Assembly (NCBI GenBank): GCA_016218805.1
Contig: JACRCW010000121.1
Span: 1-34,746 of the forward strand
Direction: 5' to 3'
DNA: 34,746 nt
Origin: Deltaproteobacteria bacterium
GTDB taxonomy: Bacteria > Myxococcota > JACRCW01
Shown here: one piece after another, positions 24,285-31,821 of the stretch
How positions within the stretch are numbered: the first letter of the stretch is position 1
Layout: each line of letters begins with the position of its first letter
Position numbers and translations under genes: made by a program
The notes under the pieces: model-generated
The model's database searches: none
Seen by the model: only the letters and a program-made list of their open reading frames with translations
What the model was told of the DNA's origin: nothing

Positions 24285-24696
24285 TCACTGCGGCGTGAAC
24301 TTCGCGCTGACGTGAAAGACGAGCCGGTCGGTGTCGGTGGCCACCCTTGCGGAGGAGGTGGCGCCGTCCACGGCCAGTTTGAGTGTGTAACGTCCCTGGG
24401 CACCCGGAATGGTCACGGTGACGGGGTCCACGCAGCCCGGGCAGGGATGGAAGACAGGTGTGACGTTGGCGCCCTCCAACGTGGCCGAGAATGTCTCCGG
24501 CTTGATGGGTGGCACCGTAGAGCACGACAAGGTGGATTGGGTTGGAGGTGGGCGCCAGGTAGCGCAGGAAGACGTTGACCTCAGCGGGGCTCTGTCCGCC
24601 ACCGGCGAAGGGATTGGCCAGCGTGCCGGGGTACGTGATGGGATCCACCGGGCCAAGGACGTCACGGACTTGGTCGATTTGGAGACGGCTCGTCAC
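24285..24696 (-). pseudogene. Frameshifted small gene of unknown function
   Basis: Two overlapping minus-strand frames each look natural over only half their length. The frame from GTG 24696 reads convincingly up to FLRYLAPTSNPIHLVVLY. The other frame then continues with PETFSATLEGANVTPVF, a CPGC pair, RYTLKLAVDG and VFHVSAKFTPQ, ending at 24285. Joining them near 24505-24535 gives one beta-rich protein of about 135 residues, like an Ig or secreted beta-sandwich domain. It may be a real mutation or a sequencing error. Function not recognised. Confidence 0.45.
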
Positions 24697-24959
24697 GTGC
24701 TGTTTGCGTCCGTGGGTCCCAGTCAGGCCTGAGTCCTACTTGGCGCGCTCCGGGCGGGTTCGGGCTTGTCATGCGAATGGTCACCGCCTCACCCGGCAGG
24801 AGCGGCGGGTTCCGATGGGGACACCAATCTGAGTCGAAGACGACGTTCATGGGGCCCAGACGGGTCGCCTGAGCGAGGAGGCCGAGGTGGTGTGCAGCAA
24901 GTTGGCGGAACCTACGCGAGTCGCCGGCCACCCGCAGGGGCCATGCGATTTCGACAGGT
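24662..24959 (-). pseudogene. Open coding remnant directly downstream of the 298-aa protein
   Basis: The minus-strand frame from about 24959 (possible GTG at 24931) reads EPVEIAWPLRVAGDSRRFRQ, then LAAHHLGLLAQATRLGPMNV and WCPHRNPPLLPGEAVTIRMT, which looks like real protein, before drifting into a Pro/Arg-rich end at 24662. No ribosome site is evident. It starts where the previous gene stops, in a different frame, so it may be the broken continuation of that gene, or a separate decayed gene continuing into the frame at 24696. Confidence 0.4.
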
Positions 24960-25856
24960 TCACGCGCAGGTCCAGCCTTGGTCGTTCAGCTTGGCTTGGT
25001 CCTGTCCCCGGTGGTGGATGCTTCCGGGGGTGCCCTCATCTGGCGGGCCACCGAAGGCCACGACGTTGATGTGCTTATCGCCGATCCGCTCCAGGAGTTG
25101 CATCTTCGAGATGAACACGTCCCAATGGTATCCAGCGCCGCCGGGGATGTTGGGTCGGGTCCAGGCGTTGTCCAGGCCATCGACGAACGACGGTTTTCCG
25201 GAACGCGTCTGCACGGCAGCTGTGGCGCCCTTCCACCACTCCGGTGGAGGACAGAACGGATAGCGCGCAGCATCCTCGCATGCCGGCAGGCGCCAGTCGA
25301 ACCGAGCGGTCCACGGAAGCTGAACGTGCCGCGGACGCGCGACGCAGGGAACGGGAACATGGCGGGAAGTTCCTGGTTGGACATAGAGGCGCCACCGCGT
25401 GACTTCATCGATCACGATGTTCCCCGTCTGGTGGCGGCGGATGTTCCTGCCCACCACGGGGCGCGCTATCAACACAATGGGTTCGTTCAAGCTCGCCAAA
25501 CGAAGCACTGACCTCGACATCCTGTCTACCCAAGCCGATGTTGAGAACAAGGCCGCGCAATCGAACATGAGACGAAAGCCCCAGACGCGCGTCACGTCCG
25601 TCAGGGGGGTGATGTGCCTCTGCAAAGCTCGCTTGCGCAACTCGGTAAGCCATGGCCGCACCTCTGGATACCGGTGCTCAATTGGGCGGATCAACTCCAT
25701 CCAAAGCGGTCGCCAGTAATCCTCCACTGCGACCAACTGAGCCTGTGTTTCCTTGAGAAACTCCAGAATCAGCCCAACATCGTGCTGGACCGCGGTTGCG
25801 CGGTCTGGACCATCTGTGCGTGCGGCGAAGAACGCCGGATCGATCAGTGCGATCAC
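24960..25856 (-). CDS. Candidate effector coupled to the AAA ATPase, toxin-like C-terminus
   Basis: A 298-residue protein starting at GTG 25856, whose first bases overlap the ATPase stop (GTGA); GAGGTG upstream is its ribosome site. The N-terminal 200 residues are not recognised; D6 in MIALIDPAFF resembles the first acidic residue of PIN-type nucleases, but no full set is evident. Residues about 229-282 read as a distinct module: NAWTRPNIPGGAGYHWDVFI, then GDKHINVVAFGG, ending in SIHH. The order HWDV...HINV...G recalls small RNase-like C-terminal domains of polymorphic toxins. Coupling to an ATPase suggests a regulated effector. The last residues may be affected by a frameshift near 24963. 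Function is inferred. Confidence 0.65.
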   Translation of the reverse strand: MIALIDPAFFAARTDGPDRATAVQHDVGLILEFLKETQAQLVAVEDYWRPLWMELIRPIEHRYPEVRPWLTELRKRALQRHITPLTDVTRVWGFRLMFDCAALFSTSAWVDRMSRSVLRLASLNEPIVLIARPVVGRNIRRHQTGNIVIDEVTRWRLYVQPGTSRHVPVPCVARPRHVQLPWTARFDWRLPACEDAARYPFCPPPEWWKGATAAVQTRSGKPSFVDGLDNAWTRPNIPGGAGYHWDVFISKMQLLERIGDKHINVVAFGGPPDEGTPGSIHHRGQDQAKLNDQGWTCA

Positions 25857-27466
25857 CGTTCCACCTCGGGCTCGCCACCTTCGTCGTGAATGACGGCAGC
25901 GTTGGGACCGGCTTCTTCTGCTGTGGGTCTCTTTGCCATCCCGCCATAGAAGATGGCGCTCTCCTCCTCACTCGACTCGTCCATGAAACCGGCTGGCCAG
26001 TGCTCGGCGATCCCGCCCACGGCCGTGAGCTTGCTGTGCTTGACAGTAGAACGACCCTCGGAGTCCTGTTCGACCTCGAGGATGACCACATTCTCGAGGA
26101 GCCATGTCTCCAGCGCGCTTCCGGCGCCTGAGCGAGCCACCAAGCCCCGCAGCCTGCGAACGAGATGGTCGCTGTGGGTCTCCACGATCAAACGACGGTT
26201 GGACATGGCGAGGCTCACGAGCCAATGGGCGAGAAGGCTCTGCACCTTGGGATGAAGGTGTGCCTCGGCTTCCTCGATAGCAATGTGGGCAAAGCTCTTG
26301 CAGCGCTCCGAATACCTGGCGGGGGTGAGGTCACCTTCCTCGAGGCTCAGGAAGCGGAGCGGGTCCGAATACAACCCGAGTTCCACAAGCGGGAGGAGGT
26401 AGGCCAAGCCTCGCCCAACGTGGAGCAGGCTCGCGCTGCCGAACAGCAGCCTGAATCCAATCTCGCGGATCTCCTCCACCGACAGCGGCGTTTGGATGGA
26501 GAGGGCCTCAAGGACGTCGTTCACCGCGTCCACGAGTGGCCGCTCGCGTAGCGCCTCAGGGATGCTCACGCCGGACGAACCCTGGATGAGTGGCGGGAGA
26601 TAGTGTACGACCTCGCCGCCGCGACGATGAAGAAGCTGTGCGGCGAGCTCCCCGCTGGCGCCAATCTCCTGGGGCGCCACGTTCGATGCCTTGTAAAGAC
26701 TTGGTGGCGTGTGACGGGTAGAGCCTAGATACTGAAACTCGGAAAGGAGCTTCTTGAGGGCTTCAAGGGGTTGCGAGAGAAGAATCAGGTACGCGTTGTA
26801 CCAGGTTCGCTTCTTGTCGCGCGGTCCCCATCCCGACCAGGATAGGTCCGCTTTCAAATAGGGCACAAAGTGGTCCAACTCCACATCGACGTCGAGGGGA
26901 ACCCTGCCGCGCCAAAGGCACGTCCAGCTCCCCTCCTTGAACGACAGAGTGAACAGGGTCTTGTCGTCGGCAAGGTCCGATTGGAGTCGGATGGCGCTAA
27001 TTAGCGTTGTGCCTGATGCGTCCACTGTGTCAATCTGGATGGAGGATGTCGCGGGCTTCATTTCAGCCTGCCAGAACTCGTGATCCTCGAATCGGCTGAT
27101 CCCTGTCCACTTGGCCAGATTGGCCCGATCCGGGCGCCTCGCCTCGTCCGCGGCGCGCTTCATGTCGATCGTCGACTCCCACCGGAGGCCCAGTGTCGGG
27201 CCGGAAACGTCGGCGCCATTGGCGGGCCAGCCGAAGGTTAACTCACGGAGGTTGAAGGCTGAAACCACACCGTCGAGATGGATTGGAATATCGGAACGAG
27301 GCTCGGCCAGCGTCTGCTTCAGCAAGAGAAGGCATTGGATGATGCTGCTCTTTCCGCTGTTGTTGCAGCCCAGAATCACCGTAAGCGGCGCAAGCGGAAT
27401 CTCGGTCCGTGATTCAAAGCTCTTGAACCGTTCGATGGTCACCGACAGGAGCTTGGTGCCACTCAT
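25853..27466 (-). CDS. AAA ATPase of the OLD/RecF-like class with DUF3696-type C-terminus
   Basis: A 537-residue protein from ATG 27466 (GGAGG just upstream). It starts with LLSVTIERFKSFESRTEIPL and Walker A GCNNSGKS (33-40), the ABC-type N-terminus of OLD, RecF and SMC proteins. The Walker B/signature end is IAIEEAEAHLHPKVQ (about 395-409) followed by ETHSDHLVRR (429-438), which supplies the H-loop. HWPAGFMDES (489-498) matches the DUF3696 C-terminal motif. There is no Toprim domain, so this is the ATPase half only and should act through a partner. The partner gene is coupled downstream by a GTGA overlap. Such ATPase-effector pairs are frequent in anti-phage systems. Codon use differs from the flanks. 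Confidence 0.85.
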   Translation of the reverse strand: MSGTKLLSVTIERFKSFESRTEIPLAPLTVILGCNNSGKSSIIQCLLLLKQTLAEPRSDIPIHLDGVVSAFNLRELTFGWPANGADVSGPTLGLRWESTIDMKRAADEARRPDRANLAKWTGISRFEDHEFWQAEMKPATSSIQIDTVDASGTTLISAIRLQSDLADDKTLFTLSFKEGSWTCLWRGRVPLDVDVELDHFVPYLKADLSWSGWGPRDKKRTWYNAYLILLSQPLEALKKLLSEFQYLGSTRHTPPSLYKASNVAPQEIGASGELAAQLLHRRGGEVVHYLPPLIQGSSGVSIPEALRERPLVDAVNDVLEALSIQTPLSVEEIREIGFRLLFGSASLLHVGRGLAYLLPLVELGLYSDPLRFLSLEEGDLTPARYSERCKSFAHIAIEEAEAHLHPKVQSLLAHWLVSLAMSNRRLIVETHSDHLVRRLRGLVARSGAGSALETWLLENVVILEVEQDSEGRSTVKHSKLTAVGGIAEHWPAGFMDESSEEESAIFYGGMAKRPTAEEAGPNAAVIHDEGGEPEVER

Positions 27467-27756
27467 GCATCCTCCGGAATCCTCGCGCACTTGCGCGATA
27501 GCATGGCCTCGCCACCGGCGTCGCCTCCGCCGCCGCTTTCAGTCGCTCGTCTTGCCTCGAGGGGCGGAGGTCGGAAGACCTCCTCGGCCTGGCGTGGCGG
27601 GTCGAGGTCGAAGAGACCGCCACTTGACCGGTTGGTGACTAAGCGGCCCGCGTTTCCACCGTTGGCTGGCGCACCCGCCCGCTTTACAGCCCATTCCCAC
27701 AAGCGTAAGCCGTGAAGCGTCGCGCGCCCCTTGCGCGCGCGCTGAGGTTGACCGTC
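27467..27756. other. 290-bp divergent spacer at the island edge
   Basis: It lies between the ATPase gene (minus) and the ATP-grasp gene (plus). I see no gene; a 74-codon plus-strand frame starting at 27491 is Pro/Arg-rich and has no ribosome site. Promoters for both genes should be here. The composition changes across this interval from island to backbone style. Confidence 0.45.
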
Positions 27757-28824
27757 ATGCCCACGCTGGCCGTGTTGTTCTCCGCTGTCGGGCCCACCGC
27801 CCCGGACGCCACCGCGTCCGCGCCGGAGGGAAGCGCCCCGCCCACCCCCGTACCGGTAAGTCCCCAAGGCGGCGTGCTGCTGTCCCGCGCCGACAACGAA
27901 CGCGTGGCGCACCTGGTGGCCACGGCGCTGCGGGAACGCGGGCACGCGGTCCACGTGCTGGGCGTGTGGGCGGGCGTACCGGTGGAGCGGCTGCGGAACG
28001 TGGACGCGGTGGTGAACCTGCTGGAGGGCCTGGAGGGTGACTCCAGCCGCGAAGCCGAAGCCACCGAGGCCCTGCAGCGCGCCGGCATCCCGTTCAGCGG
28101 CAACGCGGCAGACACGCTGGGGCGCTGCCAGCGCAAGGAGGTGTGCCGCCGGCTGTTGCTGGAGGCGGGCGTGCCGGTCCCCGCGGGGACGGTGTTGCAC
28201 GCGGTGCCCATGGAGTGGCCGGCGGGCGTGCCGGCGCCGGTGATTGTGAAACCCGCGCATGAAGACGCCTCTGAGGGGATTGACGCGCGCGCGGTGGCGC
28301 GGGACCTGGCTGGGCTGCAGGCCGCGGTGCGCCGGGTGGTGGTGGAGATGGGCCAGCCGGCCCTGGTGGAGCAGTTCATTGACGGGCGGGAGATCACCGC
28401 CAGCCTGCTGGGGAGCCCGCCGCAGGTGCTGCCGCTGGGTGAAATAGACTTCAGCACGCTGCCCGCGGGGCGGCCGCGCATTGTGTCCTACGCGGCCAAA
28501 TGGTGCCCGGAGTCGGACGAGTACCAGTGCACGCCGTCCGTGGGCGCGCGGCTGGACGCCACGGTGACGGCGCGCATTGAGACCATTGCCCGGCGGGCGG
28601 CGGCGGCCCTGAAGCTGCGTGACGTGGCGCGCCTGGACCTGCGCGTGGACGCGCGCGGCGGCGCGTGGGTGATTGACGTGAATCCCAACTGTGACCTGGC
28701 GCCGGATGCGGGGTTTGCCAAGGCGGCGGCGCGGGCGGGCCTGTCCTACGGCGAGATGCTGGACCGCGTGGTGGCCCGTGCGGTGGCCGCGCGGCCGGAC
28801 CGGCGCGCGGCGGCTTCCGCCTGA
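27757..28824 (+). CDS. ATP-grasp ligase, D-alanine-D-alanine ligase-like
   Basis: A 355-residue protein. ATG 27757 is chosen because MPTLAVLFSA then matches the start of the Ddl fold; an upstream ATG at 27712 adds 15 Arg-rich residues. Ddl-like features: AVVNLLEGLEGDSSREA (substrate region), GIPFSGNAADTL, ATP-grasp lysine in PVIVKPAHEDASEGI, VEQFIDGREITASLLG, and the metal site in ARLDLRV and WVIDVNPNCDLAPDAGFAKAA. The normal Ddl ending with PGMT is replaced by NPNCDLAP, so it is more likely a related dipeptide or amino-acid ligase than the wall Ddl. An extra Pro/Ala-rich loop follows the first strand (about residues 10-35). Substrate unknown. Confidence 0.83.
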   Translation: MPTLAVLFSAVGPTAPDATASAPEGSAPPTPVPVSPQGGVLLSRADNERVAHLVATALRERGHAVHVLGVWAGVPVERLRNVDAVVNLLEGLEGDSSREAEATEALQRAGIPFSGNAADTLGRCQRKEVCRRLLLEAGVPVPAGTVLHAVPMEWPAGVPAPVIVKPAHEDASEGIDARAVARDLAGLQAAVRRVVVEMGQPALVEQFIDGREITASLLGSPPQVLPLGEIDFSTLPAGRPRIVSYAAKWCPESDEYQCTPSVGARLDATVTARIETIARRAAAALKLRDVARLDLRVDARGGAWVIDVNPNCDLAPDAGFAKAAARAGLSYGEMLDRVVARAVAARPDRRAAASA

Positions 28825-28825
28825 G

Positions 28826-29773
28826 TCAGGTGGACGCCGGGGTGGACCGCGACGCCACCCGCAGCGGGAGGACCGCGCGGTAGCACGCGCCGCCCAGCGG
28901 TGAACCGTTGACCTCCAGCCGGCCACCGTGCGCCTCCGCGCACGCCCGTGCGCCCACCAGCGCCAGCGCCGTGTCGCCGGACGCCACCGACCCCAACGCG
29001 TCCGTGGTGCTGCCACGCTCCGCGGGGCTGGCTGCGGCGCCGTCGGTGTGCACCTCCAGGGTGGCTTCGTCCGCGGATTGGGCCAGGCGCAGTTCCACCG
29101 TGCCGCCCGGCGGCGTCCCTTCCGCGGCGTGCAGCAGCAGCGTGGCGGTCATCTGCTTGAGCAGCAGGGGGTGCGCGTCCAGCTGGACGTCATTGTCCCC
29201 GGCCACGCGCAGTTGGCGCGCCCGCAGCGTCCGGTGGTTCCCCAGGGCGTCCACGCACTCCTGCGCCAGCGCCCGCAGGTCCACCGGCTGCGCGTGGTCC
29301 GCCGTGGCGGCGCGCGCGTTCTGCAGCAGCTGCCGGTTGTGGGCAATGAGCCGGTCCAGGGACTCCTTCACGCGCCCGTGGGCCGCCAGCGCCTCCGGGT
29401 CCGCGGCGCCGCGTGGGCGCAACCCCGCCAGGTCCAGCATGGCGGACATCAGCGCGTTGTTGCTGTCATGCGCCAGCAGCGCCGCCACAACGCCGCCAAA
29501 CGCCCGGCGTTCGGCCATCACCAGGGCGCCCTTGAGCTCCAGCAGCGCCGCCGCCGCACGCTCCATGCGCCGCAGCACCCACCACGCCGCCAGCCCCACC
29601 GCGCCGGTGGTCACCACCACAAAGCCAACGTCCACCCACAGCTGCAGGCGCACCAGCTCCGTCTTGTCCTGCGCAAGAAAGAACGCGAGGTGCCCCAGCA
29701 CCTGGGTGGTGACAAAGGCGACGGCAAAGTAGCCGCCGGCCAGCCACAGGGAGTACTTCCAGCGCCGCGCCAT
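28826..29773 (-). CDS. Histidine-kinase-like membrane protein with degenerate ATP site
   Basis: A 315-residue protein with two membrane helices (about 8-33 and 48-67), a linker helix and a kinase-type dimerisation helix with His102 in LLAHDSNNALM. The ATPase-like domain has lost key residues: the N-box Asn is replaced by His (TLLLHAAEG), the G1 box reads HTDGAAAS in place of D-x-G-x-G, and the G2 loop is ASGDTALAL in place of G-x-G-x-G. It may bind ATP poorly or not at all and act as a scaffold or phosphotransfer partner for another kinase. The stop lies one base from the convergent ligase gene. ATG 29773 starts directly before the first helix. Confidence 0.8.
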   Translation of the reverse strand: MARRWKYSLWLAGGYFAVAFVTTQVLGHLAFFLAQDKTELVRLQLWVDVGFVVVTTGAVGLAAWWVLRRMERAAAALLELKGALVMAERRAFGGVVAALLAHDSNNALMSAMLDLAGLRPRGAADPEALAAHGRVKESLDRLIAHNRQLLQNARAATADHAQPVDLRALAQECVDALGNHRTLRARQLRVAGDNDVQLDAHPLLLKQMTATLLLHAAEGTPPGGTVELRLAQSADEATLEVHTDGAAASPAERGSTTDALGSVASGDTALALVGARACAEAHGGRLEVNGSPLGGACYRAVLPLRVASRSTPAST

Positions 29774-29878
29774 GGCCGCGCAGCTTTGACACGGGCAGGC
29801 GGTGGATTCAACGCAGACGTGACCGCGGACGGGAGACGCAGGACCTGCGCGAGGCCATGGTCCGGCGCCCGTGGGGGT

Positions 29879-30196
29879 TCACTGGCGCGGGCGCATGAAG
29901 ATGAACGCGCTGGTGCCGCCGTTGGCGGTGGTGGTGCCCACCAGGCGCCAGCCGCGCGTGCCCAGTTCGTCCAGTTTGGCGACGATGCGGTCCGCCTTGG
30001 GATAGGCGGGCGGGATGAACAGGTTGTACTCCACCGCGTCCGGTGATTCCGGTGCGGCGCGCGCCGGAGCGGCGGGTTCCTGGTCCACGCGGTCCTGCCC
30101 ATTGGCCCAGGCAGACGGAGTGAGCAGCGGGTGCAGCAGCGCGCCCAGCACCCATCCCACGGCCACCAGGCCAACCTGTCCCATCCGGTTCCTCAT
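29879..30196 (-). CDS. Small exported protein with DUF4177-like domain
   Basis: A 105-residue protein from ATG 30196 (GGAGG upstream). The N-terminus is a signal sequence (GQVGLVAVGWVLGALLHPLL, then PSAWANG, a possible AxA-type cleavage site). After a Pro/Ala-rich linker, the C-terminal 50 residues read VEYNLFIPP, IVAKLDELGTRGWRLVGTTT and FIFMRP. This is the pattern of DUF4177, a small domain with a conserved LGxxGWELV core and a closing FIFKR strand. Function unknown. It is the last gene of a minus-strand cluster and follows the large lipoprotein by 41 bases. Confidence 0.75.
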   Translation of the reverse strand: MRNRMGQVGLVAVGWVLGALLHPLLTPSAWANGQDRVDQEPAAPARAAPESPDAVEYNLFIPPAYPKADRIVAKLDELGTRGWRLVGTTTANGGTSAFIFMRPRQ

Positions 30197-30237
30197 GGTG
30201 TTCCTCCGGCCCCCGCGGTGCGGCCCGCGGGGGGTGG

Positions 30238-31791
30238 TCACGGTTTGCCCCCGCTCAGCGCGGTGTAGGTCTCCGCCGGGATCTGCCCGGCCAGGTCCTG
30301 CAGCCGCTCCACGGGTGCCTTGTCCAGGCGGGCCTGCAGGCGTTCGGCGTCTTGGGCAATGAGGCCGGGAAGGAGCATGAGCTGCCAGGCCATGGCGCCG
30401 TTGAGGTTGAACGCCAGCGCCACGGTGCGCCCGTCAGGCAGGGGCACCGCCACCTGCGGCAGGCGCACCATCACGGTGACACCCACCGCGCCGTCCGGGT
30501 AGCGGCTGCCGGACAGGACCTCGTCCGTGACACGCATGGCCATGGCTGCACCGTCCACGCCCTGGGTGCCCTGCATGGTGGCCGTGCGGGCCTGGGTGGC
30601 CTGCAGGAGGGCGCGCTGCACGGCGGGGCGCTCGGTGGGGAACTCAGCGGCGTACGCGTCCAGCAGGTGGTTGATGCCGGGGTAGGCCGGGGCGTCCGCC
30701 AGGTTGAGGCGCCCCAGCGCGGCTTTCAGCAGCTTGAGGCGGAACAGCACGGGGCCGCCCAGCCGGCCGGGCTCAAACCCGGCGGGGAGCGTGCCGGCAT
30801 AGAAAGGGGGGAAGAACTCCCCGGGCGGCACCCCGCCAGCCACCAGCGGGTCGTCCCCCGCCAGCAGCAGCGCCGCGGCGACGACGCCCGGCACCCCGAC
30901 GGCCTGCGTTCCGTTCCACGGCGTACCCTTGGCGGGCGGCTTGCCCGTAGCCCAGGCGCGCAGGAACTCCGCGCGCGCCTCCGGCGTCCGCAGCGGTTCC
31001 GTGGGTTCCGCAGGGCGCCAGTCATAGCGGCGGTGGACCACCGCGGCGGCGCGCAGGTCCACCGCGCTGCGGGCGTTCTCCACGGTCACGGTGGCAGAGA
31101 GCTTGCCGGACACGCTCTGGCGGCGCGCCAGCACCTGCGCGTGCAGGTCAAAGCCCTCCAGCAGGGCGGTGAGCGGGTCCATGGTCAGCCACGGGTAGCC
31201 GGTGAGGGTGGAGCGCGCGTCCGGGCCGGTGCGGTCCAGGGCCCGCTGGATGACCATCCCCAGCGCCAGCCGGGCCACCCGCCCCGGCAGCGCCTGTTCC
31301 AGGGCGCCGTCCTCCTGCGAGGTATCCGCCGCCGGCAGGGAGGTCCACGCAAGCTCCGGGTACGCCGTGAGCCCGCCCTTCTCGTCGCGGACCGCCAGGC
31401 CGCGCGCCCACGGGGTCTCCGGCGCGCCCAGCACCACCGCGGCCGGGGCGCCCGCCGTGGCCAGCGCCGCCGGCCCCACCGATTCCTTGCCGGCGTGCAG
31501 CACCACGTCGCGCGCGCGGTCCAGCAGCAGCACCGCGTCCTTGCCGGAGGGGGAGGCCAGCGCCTCCTCCACCGCTGCGCGTTCGCCCTCGTCCGGAGTC
31601 AGTGCGCGGGCCACCGGCAGCCGCGTCCCCTTCACGGTGGCAAACGCGCCTTCACCGGCCTCCGCGCGCAGTACCACCACGCCCCGCCGGGGCAGGCCCT
31701 TGCCGTCCTTCCGACACGACGCGGCGCCCCCCACGGCCAGCGCCGCCGCTGCGATGACCGCGAGCACCGACCGCATACCTTCGGCTGCCAT
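30238..31791 (-). CDS. Large lipoprotein of unknown function
   Basis: A 517-residue protein from ATG 31791, with GGAGG properly spaced. A signal sequence ends in GGAASC, giving Cys26 as the likely lipid site. The mature part is mixed alpha/beta, rich in Ala, Leu and Pro, with recognisable but unassigned segments (RRGVVVLRAEAGEGAFATVKG, VLLLDRARDVVLHAG, SGSRYPDGAVGVTVMVRLPQ). No catalytic motif, repeat or known domain is evident. It lies between the PEGA protein (30 bases upstream) and a small exported protein, within what looks like one transcript with the BatA-like gene. Confidence 0.75.
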   Translation of the reverse strand: MAAEGMRSVLAVIAAAALAVGGAASCRKDGKGLPRRGVVVLRAEAGEGAFATVKGTRLPVARALTPDEGERAAVEEALASPSGKDAVLLLDRARDVVLHAGKESVGPAALATAGAPAAVVLGAPETPWARGLAVRDEKGGLTAYPELAWTSLPAADTSQEDGALEQALPGRVARLALGMVIQRALDRTGPDARSTLTGYPWLTMDPLTALLEGFDLHAQVLARRQSVSGKLSATVTVENARSAVDLRAAAVVHRRYDWRPAEPTEPLRTPEARAEFLRAWATGKPPAKGTPWNGTQAVGVPGVVAAALLLAGDDPLVAGGVPPGEFFPPFYAGTLPAGFEPGRLGGPVLFRLKLLKAALGRLNLADAPAYPGINHLLDAYAAEFPTERPAVQRALLQATQARTATMQGTQGVDGAAMAMRVTDEVLSGSRYPDGAVGVTVMVRLPQVAVPLPDGRTVALAFNLNGAMAWQLMLLPGLIAQDAERLQARLDKAPVERLQDLAGQIPAETYTALSGGKP

Positions 31792-31821
31792 GACACCTCC
31801 GGATGCGCCGGGTGCAGCGCG

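Noticed and set aside
24312..25263. Plus-strand frames across the island tail
   Set aside because: They oppose the minus-strand protein-like segments and lack starts with ribosome sites; composition is shadow-like.
27491..27715. 74-codon plus-strand frame between the ATPase and the ATP-grasp gene
   Set aside because: It has no ribosome site, a biased Pro/Arg composition and no recognisable domain.
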